This document shows positions 35,812-47,938 of a stretch of 64,000 nucleotides of DNA, piece by piece. The stretch is from Cordilura impudica (Eukaryota > Arthropoda > Insecta > Diptera > Scathophagidae): positions 68,455,525 to 68,519,524 of the forward strand of contig OY821519.1 of assembly GCA_963682025.1 (NCBI GenBank), in the 5' to 3' direction. Position numbers and translations under genes: made by a program. The notes beneath the pieces are model-generated. The model was given only the letters and a program-made list of their open reading frames with translations. It was not told where the DNA came from and searched no databases. The first letter of the stretch is position 1; the number at the start of each line of letters is the position of its first letter.

Positions 35812-36317
35812 TACTTATAAAAAGGGGTTCAGATAATGCGCTTAATTGTTAGATTATATAAATTGGTAAAATCTGTTTTATTTTGACAGGTACATTTACA
35901 TAGGTATTTTTCAAAAACATTAATAGTCCGAACTTGAGTTATATAGTTTGACAGGTATTTAAACTATAAAAAATGGGGGAAAAAAATTAAATAACAGGTA
36001 AATGGTGAAAAAACTATTGCGGCACACCCTTTTAAGATATGATCAGATACGCTTCACCTTTTAAAATGGGTTAGTTTCTGGGTTTTTTATGCTTCAGTGG
36101 TAATAAAAGATAAAAAATTGTATTTCACATAATTGCAAGAAAGAGTATTTAGAATAATGTTTCCACAATTATTGTTCATTACAGTTTGAACAATGGCAAA
36201 GTACTGTAAGTTCTTTATTTTCAACAAAAAGATGTTGACGATATAATTTTGCACAAACTGAGCAACCACTTCTTTAAAAATTGTAACCTGCAAGAAATTG
36301 ACGAAATTTATCAGAGA
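35812..36317. other. Non-coding stretch before the Transib remnant
   Basis: It could include more decayed Transib sequence (Cys-rich text on the plus strand at 36170-36290), but nothing is firm. Confidence 0.35.
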
Positions 36318-37040
36318 CGTTAGTTTTAAGAAAGCCTACGAATTTGCAATGTCCCCTCTTCTTGCTAGAATACGTTTTATGGAGCATATTCTTAAGTTGG
36401 GTTATGATTTGGAATTTGGTCCGTTAGGCGAAACTGTGAGAAAAAAGAAATAAAAAAAAAACAAATCCAAGAAAAATATTTACAGCTGGACCTCATAATC
36501 GACCAACCAAAACAAGAAGAAGAAAACTCAAATGATGGAAATACTGTAAAGTGATTTTTTTCCGATCCCGAAACTGCAGCATCTATCACAGGTGTAGATC
36601 ATGAATTAATAAGATGATTCAAAATCATATAACAAGTTCTAGCATGAAGCAGAAAGATAAATGCAAAAAAAAAATTGGAGAGTACGCCAATAAAACAGCT
36701 GTACTTTATAACGAAGAATATTCTGGAGATATATGCCATTCACAGTTCATAAAATTTTGTACTATGGGGAACAAATAATTCAAAACAATATGCTACCAAT
36801 GGGAGATCTATTTGAAGAAGCGCAAGAAAAATGGAACAAAGACTATAGATTCTTTCGCCAGCACAACCCAGAAAAATGTCCAGATGTTGCAGTAATGAAG
36901 ATCTTATCACTATTTTGTTGTGCACTTGAGATCCATATATGTCCAACATTCGACAAAAATGGAAAACTACCTCTATTTAATTAGACGAAGAAGCTAAACA
37001 ACTTCTAGAAGATGAAAATCCAGGCTATTTAGAAGAAATA
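36318..37040 (+). pseudogene. Transib (RAG1-core-related) transposase, C-terminal half, broken
   Basis: Successive plus-strand frames give F-A-M-S-P-L-L-A-R-I-R-F-M-E, then L-I-I-D-Q-P-K-Q-E-E-E-N-S-N-D-G-N-T, then D-P-E-T-A-A-S-I-T-G-V-D-H-E-L-I, then M-P-F-T-V-H-K-I-L-Y-Y-G, and P-M-G-D-L-F-E-E-A-Q-E-K-W-N-K-D-Y. I recall this order from Transib transposases, where the E-E-A-x-E-A-R-N-K segment carries the catalytic Glu equivalent to that of RAG1. Stops and frameshifts break it (for example near 36450, 36550, 36617). Only the C-terminal half is left and terminal repeats were not found. Confidence 0.7.
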
Positions 37041-37121
37041 TTTACTAAAAGTTTAGTAAAAGTAGTTTAGTTAAAGTTTAGTTAAAGTAGTTTTCAGTAC
37101 ACTAACAATAAGTTATATACT

Positions 37122-38330
37122 TTTTTTATACCCTCCACACCTCAGTGGCAGAGGGTATATATAGGTTTGTCATTCCGTTTGTAACGCATCGAAATAAATT
37201 CCTGAAACCCCAAAAAAATATATTTTCTTGATCCTTATAACAAGGGAAGTTGATTTACCGATGACCGTCTGTCTGTGGAAATTACGATCACGCCATCAAT
37301 ATCTAAGCTAGACCGTTCGTTTTTGTATAAAATCGTTTATTAACATCCCAAAAGAGTTGCTATTTATAATCGACAAAATCGGTCGAAGGGTTCACGAGCT
37401 ATGAATGAAACTTTGAAAAAACTCTTGAAAAAATAAATTTTTTCAGTGTGTTTGTTGTTTTTCTTAAGATATGTTATATATGTTGTAATTAATCGGATTG
37501 TTGACGTCATTACAGTTGTGTGTATATTCACATTCGCCTAAGCAAGTTTTACCACATATTATTTCATCATTAAAATTAAATATTAAAAATTAAAAATTAA
37601 TAAAAATAAAAAATGGAAAATGAAAAATGAAAAATGAAAAATGGAAATTGAAAAATGTAAAATGAAAAATGTAAAATGAAAATTGAAAAATGAAAAATGA
37701 AAATTGAATAATTAAAAATGAAAAATGGAAAATGGAAATTGAAAAATGGAAAATGGAAAATGGAAATGGAAAATGAAAATGAAAATTGAAAAATGGAAAA
37801 TGAAAAGTGGAAATTGAAAAATTAAAAATGGAAACTGGAAAATGAAAAATTAAAAATGGAAAATGGAACATGAAAAATGAAAATTGAAAAATGGAAAATG
37901 AAAAATGGAAAACGGAAAACGAAAAATTAAAAATGGGAAATGGAAAATGGAAAATTAAAAATGAAATATGAAAATTGGAATATGGAAAATGAAAAATTAT
38001 AAATGGAAAATGGAAAGTGAAAAATGGAATATGAAATATTGAAAATGAAAAATTAAAATGAAAAGTGGAAAATTAAAAATTAAAATTGGAAAATGGAAAA
38101 TGAAAAATGAAAAACTAAAAATGGAAATTGAGAAATGGAAAAGGGAACATGAAAAATGAAAATTGAAAATTGAAAAATGGAAAATGAAAAATGAAAAATT
38201 AAAATTGAAAAATGGAAAATGAAAAATGGAAAATTGGAAATTGAAAGTGGAAAGTGGAAAATGAAATATGAATAATGGAAAATGAAAAATGGAAAATGGA
38301 AAATTAAAAATGAAAAATGAAAATTGGAAT

Positions 38331-38366
<36 letters not shown>

Positions 38367-38804
38367 TGGAAAATGGAAAGTGAAAAATGGAAAATGAAAA
38401 ATGAAATGAAATGGAAAATGAAAAATGGAAAATGAAAAATTTTAAATTAAAAATGGCAAATGGAAAATGAAAAATGAAAATTTCAAAATTAAAAATGAAA
38501 AATGGAAAGTGGAAAACGGAAAATGAAAAATGAAAAATTAAAAATGGAAAATGGAAAATGAGAAATCAAAAATCGAAAATGGAAAATAGAAAATGAAAAA
38601 TTAGAAATGAAAAATGAAAAGTGGAAAATCGAAAATGAAAATTGGAAAATGAGAAATTAAAAATGAAAAGCTAAAAATTAAAAACGAAAGATGAAAGTTG
38701 AAAAGTGAAAAATGGTAAATGATAAAAAAAATGAAAATTGAAAATTAAAAAGGTGGAGGGTATCAAAGATTCGGCCCAGCCAAATTTAACACTCTTACTT
38801 GTTT
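37122..38804 (+). mobile_element. HINE-B repeat with expanded internal satellite
   Basis: The 5' block tataccctccacacctcagtgg and the 3' block ggtggagggtatcaaagatt form subterminal inverted repeats (ataccctccac / gtggagggtat). The 3' hairpin attcggc-cca-gccaaat and tail ctcttacttgttt follow. The layout and tail are like HINE-A, but the sequence family is different. Between them are ~450 bp of unique sequence and the heptamer array. Confidence 0.8.
37590..38755 (+). repeat. (TGRAAAA)n low-complexity array, about 1.17 kb
   Basis: Heptamers tgaaaaa, tggaaaa, ttgaaaa and ttaaaaa alternate about 165 times. The plus strand is almost free of C. The open frame on the minus strand (F-H-F-P-F-S-I repeats) is a by-product. 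The array is internal to HINE-B. Confidence 0.9.
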
Positions 38805-40229
38805 ATATATGTATGTAGTTAACAATTTTGCTTGATTGGAAAATATATGTATTTTATAAATTTATAATAAAAATTTATATGGAAATATTTAAAAAGACAA
38901 TAACAAATTTTTGAACTAAAGTAAAAACTTTTTCATTGAAACTTCTCTATTTTGAACCTATATCAGGTAACTTTTACGTTCACTGCTTAATAAATAAATT
39001 ATATTTTAACTCGGGCTCTTTACAAAAGCCAACCTTTGGCCTTTGTGAACATTAGGACTAAAAAGTTTACCGGCACCAAAGTTTGGCATTTTCTAACAAA
39101 ATTTTACTTACAAAATTTTTAAAAGTGCTAGTTGTAAAACTAACTGAAAAAATAAGACATTATATAAAAAAAAACCTTTTTTAAACTTTTAACACTTCAC
39201 TTTTGTACTAAAATTCAACTAAAAATGAAAATGTATTTTAAACCCTCCATAACTTTTTTTGTTATAGGTCGATATTTACTATAGCAAAAATTAAAGACTA
39301 AAGTCCCACCTACCAAACAAAATAAAATCGCATATCATAATTCCAATCCAATCAAATGCTATGTATTTTTGACCGCCTTCTCGTGAATTGGTCCACTGTG
39401 CGTCGTTCGAAAAGACGATATTTAGGAAAATGCCGTTCAAGCGTAATTCGACTCATGTCGTACACATCATATAATATTATATTATCGTCATAAAACCGCT
39501 AATATTGGTGTTATGTATATAGATTCTAGCGGATACGGCGTAAGTTGTGTTGTCTTAATAAATAGTTTTTTGCTGGAATTTAAATTATTCCGTTCAGACA
39601 ACAGAAAAATTTACACACAGAAAAATTTACACACGAACAATATTACAAACGACCAAAAGGAGTATTTGATGATATGATTTTCATTTTAAAGGACTTCTAA
39701 ATTTCAAAGGATTACATTTTTCAAAAAATATATTTAAATATTTATACTGATCCTACGTTACCGCTTTTGATATTAAAGAAAGAAGAAAATCTTGAATTTC
39801 AACAATGACTTTTCAAAAGTTTATCCTTCAATAGGTTTTAACTTTTCCAATAATTTATTTTTTAATAAAAATTATGTTGAGAACTTAAATATATAGTAAC
39901 ACATAATTAAATTTCATTTATCTAACTTTTCAAATTAAATGTTAATAAATTTTGTTCCACAAGCAAAAAAGCTTTTTTTTACGGTTGAACAAATCTAATC
40001 AAATATAATTTTATTTTATTGCAATAAAGTCAAAGTCTTAAAGGATTAAAATTCCCAAAAGAAATATTTTTTAATATATATACTCATGCTATGATACCGA
40101 TATTGGTATCAAATGAAAGAAAGGAATTTTAGAATAATTATGCAGTTTTTTCAAGTATTTATTTATTAAGTGTTTTTTAAAGTGTTTTATTATTAATAAT
40201 TTTATGGGTTAGATTATTAAAAAGTTTCA
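38805..40229. other. AT-rich stretch, nothing recognised
   Basis: No ORF above background. A short direct repeat 'cagaaaaatttacacac' occurs at 39602 and 39620. No shared repeat family. Confidence 0.45.
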
Positions 40230-40557
40230 AAACTCTTTCTTTCCTAATGCATATGAGTTTTGAATCTCTCCGTGACTGTTCGTGACTATGCGTGACTGTG
40301 CGTGACTATGTCAAAGTTAATCTTTTTTCACAGCATATCTATCAACCAAGTTTCAGATCGATCCGATGAGGGGAAATGACATTTAGATCACTCCGTGACT
40401 GTGCGTGATTGTGCGTGACTATGCGTGACCACCCCAAAATGAATCTGTAGTCACAACAAGACTATGAGCCAAGTTTCAGATCAATTGGATAAGGGGGAAT
40501 GGGGTTGACCCCCCGACAGACAGACAGACAGAGAGTACGAATTAAAAGAAAGAGTTT
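40230..40557 (+). mobile_element. TIR element of the cgtgactgtg family, short copy
   Basis: It has the same inverted ends as 19646-20483 (AAACTCTTTCTTT / AAAGAAAGAGTTT) and the same internal text ('agtcaaagtt', 'cagatcgatc', 'gataagggggaatgggg', (caga)n), but only about one and a half tandem units. Confidence 0.8.
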
Positions 40558-40678
40558 AAAAATGATAAATTTTTATTAACATTTTTTTAAAATAGGTGCA
40601 GGTCTTGATACTGCCCCTTCTTATTTTTTTGTTAACTTCAGCTCCAGTTACAAACTACAGTTATTTAAATAAATTAAT

Positions 40679-40803
40679 GGTCTCATTCTATGAAACGAAA
40701 ATTAACGAAACGTATAAAACTTTTATAAAAAAAATATGAAAACTGTTTAAAAGTTTTGAAATTTTCTTACAAACTTAATGGTTGCGTTTTATAGAATGAG
40801 ACC
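40679..40803. mobile_element. 125-bp MITE-like inverted repeat
   Basis: GGTCTCATTCTATGAAACG at the left and CGTTTTATAGAATGAGACC at the right are inverse with one mismatch in 19. One arm recurs near 8951. No target duplication is obvious. Confidence 0.6.
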
Positions 40804-41487
40804 GTAAATATTATAATTTTACGAAATTTTAAGATATAAACTTAGAAAACTGTGATCAAATTTTGTAACAATAATAATTTCGTGTGCTATAAATATTCCA
40901 TAAGTTTTTTCATTTATATTATTTAATTTACCAAATTCTAAATAAAACGCTCACTATTTTATAAACTAAAAACAATTTTACTTTTCCAATTCCCAAAATC
41001 TCAAACGAAATTCTTCAAATAAATCTCTAATATAAACGCATAATTAAGTGGGTCATATTCTCAATTTTCGTTTATATAACCTTAAAAGGTTTGACCCACT
41101 CTAGTGAACACATGTTTTTTTTTTTATCTATAAACATGCATTAAAGTGTTACAAACTAAAGTTAGTAATCAAATCGATATTAGAGAGTGGTAGTATATCA
41201 CTTCTAAGTACATATATTTTCTCTGTAGGCAATTTACAAAGGCCACAATGCAGAGTCTTAAAGTAACTCATTCATTTATATGATTTTTATAGAGAGTTCA
41301 GAAAGTTGTTAAATTCAAAAAAAAAAAGATTTCGATTCATTCTATAAAAATATTAAACGAACATTCTAAGATAGTCCTCTTTACAGATATATTTTCAGAA
41401 AGTTGAGATTTCTATAGGTGGTACTTGTTCGAATCCAAATGTTTCATATCTCTAATATTTACAGAAAATAAGATGATTGCCATAAGT
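40804..41487. other. AT-rich stretch, nothing recognised
   Basis: Small inverse pair gtgggtca / tgacccac at about 41050-41098. Otherwise unremarkable. Confidence 0.4.
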
Positions 41488-42358
41488 AAGAAAATTATAG
41501 TCGGTCTAGACAGACCATTTGTTACCCTATACCATGCGTTTAAAGAAAGGATATAGAAAATAAGCATAAACCAAATTTGTGTGAAATCTATAATATTAAT
41601 AGGCAAGGTGATTTCTTGTGACCGATGTAACTTTGTCAGTTTTTCCCCGACTTTGACCAAGCATACCACATTTGAAAGGTATTTATTTTTAGCTGGTCAC
41701 CAGTTTTACATATTTTTATATTTTTACACCTTTTTGAAGTAAAATGCAATTGAAGTTGCTACTAAAACATATATAAAATTATACAATGCTGTGCATGTGT
41801 TTATTAAATTTGTTTGCAAAAATTGTATATTAATTGAAAAATCGTTTTGGACATAAACCAATAACGACAATAACGCAATGAAATTTCATTATAATAATTG
41901 CATATTACACGCCTTGTGTTGAATTGAATGGCATACCTTTAGGGGGCATAAAACATTGAAAGAAATAAAGAGAATGAAAAAATAAAATTTCATAGAATTT
42001 GCACTCGAGTTTCGAAGGCTGGGCTCTGCTAGTTATTATTAATTTATTTGTCTGCAGATTTGATGTGGGGACTAGGTGTGAACATGCACTGATTTTCATC
42101 GATTTCAATAGCGTTCATACAATGGCTGATAAAATCTTATACATACAGCAAAATTCATCAAAATATATGTATATTTCCATCCAGCAGTATGATTACAAGG
42201 TTACATAGACACACAGACAAACGGACAGACAGATAGACGGACGGACGGACATCGCTAAATCGACTCAGAAAATGATTTTGAGTCGATCGTTATAATAAAA
42301 GTGGGTTTAGGTCAAATATTTTTGGCATTATACCTTGACCACATGTTGGTATAGGTTA
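41488..42358 (-). mobile_element. HINE-A repeat, copy split by a Helitron (minus strand)
   Basis: The segments 41488-41586 (taagaaaattatagtcggtc ... gcataaaccaaatttg) and 42033-42358 (ttattaatttatttgtctgc ... gtcaaatatttttggc) are collinear with HINE-A read on the minus strand, although the middle is partly deleted. It carries (cgga)n at about 42237-42249. Confidence 0.8.
41587..42032 (+). mobile_element. Non-autonomous Helitron inside HINE-A
   Basis: Begins TCTATAATATTAATAGGC after A and ends gcactcgagtttcga...CTAG before T. At 446 bp it is longer than the 329-366-bp copies, with extra sequence at about 41820-41940. Confidence 0.85.
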
Positions 42359-42933
42359 ACAAAACGTATAAAACGAAATCAAATTCCGGTTATTTGCTAA
42401 AATAAATAATTAATTCGCTTTCTTTCTGCACGTTGGCCATCATCACAATGAGATATAAATATCGTAAATAAATGTCTTGCTTATCTTATCACAAATTCAT
42501 GCGACTATTAACAATCCCTTCAAGGTTTTGTGTGTGCTGAATGTTACACTTGGGAAACAAATGAAAAGATATTGGGCCTTTAACATCAAGTAGTTATGAC
42601 AGGCTCAATATTTCCATGTTGTTTCATTTTATTAAAATGCTATTAAAGGGAGCAACCGATACGGGAGAACTCCCCCATAAGTAATTGAAGAATGACAATG
42701 TTGCTTAGGGAAATTGTTAGTAGGCTTACTTATTCAGCTTAATTCTATATTACTTAAATATTTGAATTTACAAACAGTTCCAAAAAGGCAGAGAAAGCTT
42801 TGAAAAAAAACTTTGGTGCTGAAAAAATGTCGACTGAAATATTGCTGATACTGTTGACATTTCAAAATAATTTTAAATAATATCCAATATCGATTGATTC
42901 CAAAAATTCTTAAAAATTTTTAAATTAATATCT
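42359..42933. other. Non-coding stretch
   Basis: No gene or shared repeat is recognised. Confidence 0.4.
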
Positions 42934-43080
42934 CCGAAACAATGCTTTCTGAATACCAGCATAAAATGTAACGCATCATTACGGATGATAAGCCTTGGAT
43001 ATTTGCCCAAGACTGCGAAACAACTGGCCAAGCAAGGGATATTGTGCAAAAGCAAGACCGAAGGGTCAACTTAACAGTTT
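42934..43080 (+). pseudogene. Possible mariner-like transposase scrap
   Basis: One plus frame reads R-I-I-T-D-D-K-P-W-I-F-A-Q-D-C-E-T-T-G-Q. This resembles the first catalytic Asp region of mariner transposases (R-I-I-T-G-D-E-x-W, then Y-D-x-E-T). No further support is seen on either side; chance is possible. Confidence 0.35.
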
Positions 43081-43731
43081 TATCTTAGATTATCGCGCCA
43101 AACTGTTAACATAAAATATTATATGAGTATTATGACACTTTGAATACATTGAGGAGATAAGTGTCGAATCTTTGCGCGCCGTGAAAGACATTCCGATAAT
43201 TGACTTGTGTGTTATATCTAACATGACCATACGTCCCGTTTTGAACGGGACCGTCCCGTTTTCAGCTGTTTTGTCCCGTTGTCCCCGACAACAACTCGGG
43301 GACGCAAAAATATCCCGTTTTCAGAAATTCGAAAAAAGAGATAGTTGATTTGTTCAAAAATGTAAGAACAAATCTTCAAATTCGTCAAAGATAGTTTTTT
43401 TTTTAATATATGTACATATGTTAAAATACATCACAAGTCAGCTGAAAATAATTTCATCTAAAAAAAATATTTGAAACGATTTAACTGAATTTCTTATGAA
43501 TTTGGTTGAATCAATTCATGGTATATAAACTTAAATTACTGTTCTGAAAAAGTAAAAAATAAAAAATTTACGCCCCTCTCAAAATAAGAATACGTTGCGT
43601 TTTACTTGTACGTCGCCCGTCAAACTAATAATCAAAATGAAACAAAAAAAACATTGCAAAAAATAGAAATTGCAGTTCTATACATTTGCTTGGTTAACCT
43701 GAAATGCAGCAATACAATGAATATGAATAAA

Positions 43732-44097
43732 TCTATAATATTAATAGGCTAGGCGATTTTTTGTGACCGATGTTTTGTTCTACCGTTTTATCCCGATTTT
43801 GACCAAACGTATATTATTTGAAAGGAATTTCCTTTTAGCCATTTTGCAAATTTACAGATTTTTAAATTTTTTCCTTTATTTTGAGTAAATTGTATTTAAA
43901 GTTGCTACTAATACGTACATAAAATTATACATATGCTACGTGTGTTTTATTAAATTTGTTAATGTGTTTGTTAATGAGTTTGTTATCTTCATTCACAATA
44001 ATACTAAACCATAAAAGTGTTGGTTTCTGAATTGGCTAAGTTGGAAAACAAAGCTGCCTAGAAATTGCACTCGAATTTCGAGCGCTGGAATCTGCTA
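43732..44097 (+). mobile_element. Non-autonomous Helitron copy
   Basis: Starts TCTATAATATTAATAGGC and ends CACTCGAATTTCGAG + 11 nt + CTAG before T; 366 bp. Both flanks carry tatgaataaa (43722-43731 and 44098-44107). Confidence 0.9.
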
Positions 44098-44589
44098 GTA
44101 TGAATAAATATATTACGAAACACAAGAGACAAAAATAGAGTAATTGTTTTTTTTTATAATGATGTTTTTGTACTTAATCAAAGAGTTTTAATATGGAAAA
44201 GGCCAAAGTGCAGTACAGAACAAAAACTAACCTACCTAGGGATGGAAAATATGTTTTCTGTTATTGTACCAACCAAACAAACAAATTGTACTTTTTCGAT
44301 CCTCACGGTACCAAAATATTTTCCGCTTTTTTTTATAACAATTTTATCGTATTGAGTCAGATTTGCTTAGACACTAAACAGACCTAAAAAAAATTTAAAT
44401 TGACGGGGCGAAGCGAAATTTATCGTTAATTTTATGTAGTAAAATTTTACTATAATTTTTATAAATGTCACACCTTTTTTTTCTGTGTGACCGCCTCCCT
44501 CGGATCTTTCAGCTGCTGTAGAAACTTGTAATGTATAAATTGCCAAAAAAATTGAGGCAGCAAGTGAAATTAACAAATTAAAAGAGAAT

Positions 44590-45260
44590 TTGTTTCAGAA
44601 AGAGACAACTCACTTTCTTCCATATTCAGTCCTTGGTTTACTTGAAAAATTAAAAGAAGATGGTTACACCGATATTGACGAGAATTTCGTAAAAGTTAAG
44701 GCCAAAGAATTTTATAAAACTAGTCGAGAGCATTTAGAGCAATGGACTGTTTATAACAAAGATTTAGAAAAACTTAATTGGGCAAATTTAACGAAAGTAC
44801 CACAGTGGGAAGATGTTCAAAAAGTTCTAGATATGTTGATTGAAAAAGAACATATTGATTGCAATAAAGATACGGATTCGATGAATATTCACTCGTATCT
44901 AAATACGTAACATCGCAAATAATTTATGAATGGAATCAACAACAAATTTTTATGGAAAATCGTTGGGTGGAAGTATTTAAACATTTTAAAAGCAATTACC
45001 TAAACCATGCAAATTTTCAAATTATAGTTGAATATATCTTATGTTTGCCTGATACAAATGCGCCAGTTGAACGTATATTTACTTTGATGAACAAGTTGTG
45101 GACCGAAGATAACACTCAATTAAGGGTATTAGTGCTTAAGGCTATGTTAATTATTAAAGTTAATTTTAAAAAATCCTGCCAAGAGTTCCACACATATTTG
45201 AAATCGTCACCTAAAATTTTGAAACAAATTTGTGCCTCTGAAAAATATAGCAGTGTATAA
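44590..45260 (+). pseudogene. hAT transposase C-terminal part with dimerisation motif
   Basis: The first segment (to ~44890) is Lys/Glu-rich with W-T-V-Y-N-K and L-D-M-L-I-E-K-E-H. After a frameshift near 44890-44910 the second continues K-Y-V-T-S-Q-I-I-Y-E-W-N, M-E-N-R-W-V-E-V-F-K-H-F and the hATC-like motif L-C-L-P-D-T-N-A-P-V-E-R-I-F-T-L-M-N, with E-K-Y near the end. The P-x-T-x-A-P-V-E-R-x-F core is diagnostic of hAT dimerisation domains. The catalytic part upstream is not recognisable; the 64-codon frame at 44193 could be a decayed N-terminal piece. Confidence 0.65.
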
Positions 45261-46049
45261 ACGATTTTTTGTAGTGTAACGTAAAATAATGCCACTCAAT
45301 ACGGACAAATAAAATATTATTATATTATCTATGCATTTCTATTTCATATAACCGAACCCATCAGAATTAATCGATGTCCCGTTTTCAGATAAAAAAAAAT
45401 ATGGACACTTTAGTTATATCGGAGAGACATTATTTTCAAGGCGACGAAAATGATTTGGCAGAACAAATAAAGATTTTTCAGTTTACAATAAAACTCACTT
45501 TTTCATTTCACATAAAAATGTGTAAACCTCTCAAAAACACTAAATAATTTAACTGTGGAAATAAATATATCTGGCAAAAAAATTTTGACTTTAGGTTTTG
45601 TGATGCGAGAGAAATTTTTGTTTACAATTTCTTTTTTTTGGTGGTTAATTTTTACGAAAATATTGAGTGCTCATATGTCATTGTACACAATGATTATGCC
45701 CTATACAACTTTGTGGTGAGGGTGTAATGAGTGTGAACTGATGTTTATAGCAACCTAAAATATTTGAACTAGACCCACCATTTATGATACCGATCGATTT
45801 AGAATCACTTTCTGGATCGATTTACCAATGTCCGTCCGTCCGTCCTTCTGTGAGTCCATGCAAACTTTGTAATCAGACAGCAGATCTCAATGTGATTAGT
45901 ATATAAGCTTTTATCGGTCATATGACGAACGTTATTGTTATTGATGAAAATAGGTACATGTTCAGACCTAGCCCATATATGAATAACCCCCATCAGACCT
46001 ACTTAAACAGTCGTAAGATTCACATTATTATATATATATCGGTGTACGT

Positions 46050-47938
46050 TAGGGTGGCCCTTAATAAAAAAGTGTTCAAACTCTTTTAACTTTTAACCAA
46101 TTTTGTTATAAAATTATTTTATGTATAAAAACTATCTATATTTTTCTAAATAAAATAAGAAGACACAAAAATGGCGCAAATAATATGAAATACAAAATTA
46201 ATATATCGTCACCTTAAAGACCAAACAACCTATCAGCAAAAATTTCAAAATTAAGTTCTTTTTATTTAATATTATTCCCTATATAATAACGTATATGTAT
46301 GCAAAATTTTGAACGCCTAATATTACAAATAACCAAGCTATTACCAAATTAAGAATATATAATTTTTGTTTCAATATTGCAAACTTTTGATAACTGCTGA
46401 TAGGTTGTTTGGTCTTTAAGGTGACGATATGTAATAATATAAAATTAAAGAAAAGCAATACTTATTGCAAGTCGTAAGTAATTACAGAAAACAATTGGAA
46501 TCGCACTTTAAATCATCTTTAAATTCACCAAACTAAATAGAATTAATTTTATATATCATATTCTTTTGAATAAATTGTCTTTTATTAGCTTTGGGTCATT
46601 TGTGGATATTCTTATTTTATTTAAAAAAATATACATAGTTTTTATATTGTACGTAAAATAATTTTATAACAAACTTGGTTAAAAGTTATTTCAATTTATA
46701 TTCGCGAGCAATAAGCAGATAATTGCACCAAAGATATATCACAATGGATTATTTTGATCCCAGGAGCACCAAAGGGTTCAATAAATAAAAATTAAATGAA
46801 TTATGTTCTTAAATTCTAAATAGTGGTTTCATCGAGTTTAATAGAAAAACCTCGTTTTCGGAAATTTTTATTTAAAAATATCTTAAAATCCAAAGCTGGC
46901 CTTGGCAAATAATGGGTTAACGTTCTCGGCTTTATCCCAAATTTTGGGAAAGAAAGCCCTACACATTTGGTTATTATACTTTGAGCATCGCATCTAAAAA
47001 TTCAACAGCACTTACAAAATATTTGAATTTTTTGAATAAATTGTCTTTTATTAGTTTGGGGTCATATGTGACTCCAATTCCAAAAGGGTTAATGGGGCCA
47101 TATTATTTTTTTCCGAAACCCTAGCCTATTAAAATAAAATATAACATTTAAAAGTAGACATGTGATGAATTTTTGATACAAAGTATATACAAATAGTACA
47201 TTTACAGAATATTTTACAAAAATCTCATTTTTTCGAAATCCGAAAAAATAAAAACCTTGCCAAAAAAAATTCTGGCATAGGGATTTACCTCAAAATTCCC
47301 ACAGTTAATCTATAACATGCATTTAATAAGACCTTTAAGAGCTAGGTCATTTTTTTTAAATTTTGTTTAAGAAAATTTGTCAAAACTTGAAAAAAGAGTT
47401 TTCAAAATTTTATCAAAAAAAAATTCCATTTTCGGTCTCAATGCTTAATAGGTTAACAAGGTGGTAATAAAACAATACTTCATATCTGAGTACCTGCTGG
47501 TATAAAGACTAAAACAAAAGGTTGGCTTTAAGTAATTTCTTAAAGTTGAAAAAAATGCCATCAAATTTCATGATCTAGTTTTTTTTTTTTGGCACAAAAG
47601 TGGTCTGGGGCATTTGCTATTTCTTGGCCAGTATTTATTTGATTTTGAAGTTTTATAGCTTTTTGGAAAGATAATTAAATACTGATTCCGAGTTATATAA
47701 CAATTTGTCGGAAAAGTTAAAATATAGAACGAAGTTTTTGTAAAATCTGAAAGGAAGTCATATTTTCCCCATATAAAACACACTTGAAATTTTCAATCCG
47801 TTCAGCCACCTCTAAATATTTTTTGATTGGCCCAAAACTTTTTATTTCTCAGTTTTTTTGCTATTAGCATATTTCTCGGGGGTGCGACCGAGAGTTTGAA
47901 CACTTTTTTTTTCTCCATATAATGAAAGGGCCACCCTA
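46050..47938. mobile_element. Non-autonomous hAT-type element with 8-bp target duplication, 1,889 bp
   Basis: The inverted ends TAGGGTGGCCCTT are flanked on both sides by GTGTACGT (46042-46049 and 47939-47946). After the terminal 13 bp both ends carry aaaaaagtgttcaaactc, offset by about 12 bp. The 8-bp duplication and the YAGGG-type end fit hAT; P-type is the alternative. No ORF resembling a transposase is present. Confidence 0.85.
46203..46430. repeat. 35-bp perfect inverted repeat with 158-bp spacer
   Basis: The block 46203-46237 (atatcgtcaccttaaagacc...) is exactly reverse-complementary to 46396-46430 (...ggtctttaaggtgacgatat). It is inside the 1.9-kb element. Confidence 0.9.

Larger units (their letters stand above)
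43220..45411 (+). mobile_element. Second decayed hAT transposon, with a Helitron inserted
   Basis: The left edge is TGACCATACGTCCCGTTTT (about 43224). The right edge, reverse-complemented (about 45406), has TGTCCATAT and, further in, CTGAAAACGGGACA, so gtcccgttttcag motifs sit near both ends. A transposase C-terminal remnant lies inside. No target duplication was found, so the boundaries are approximate. Confidence 0.55.

Noticed and set aside
37590..37871. 93-codon ORF of F-H-F-P-F type on the minus strand
   Set aside because: By-product of the (TGRAAAA)n array.
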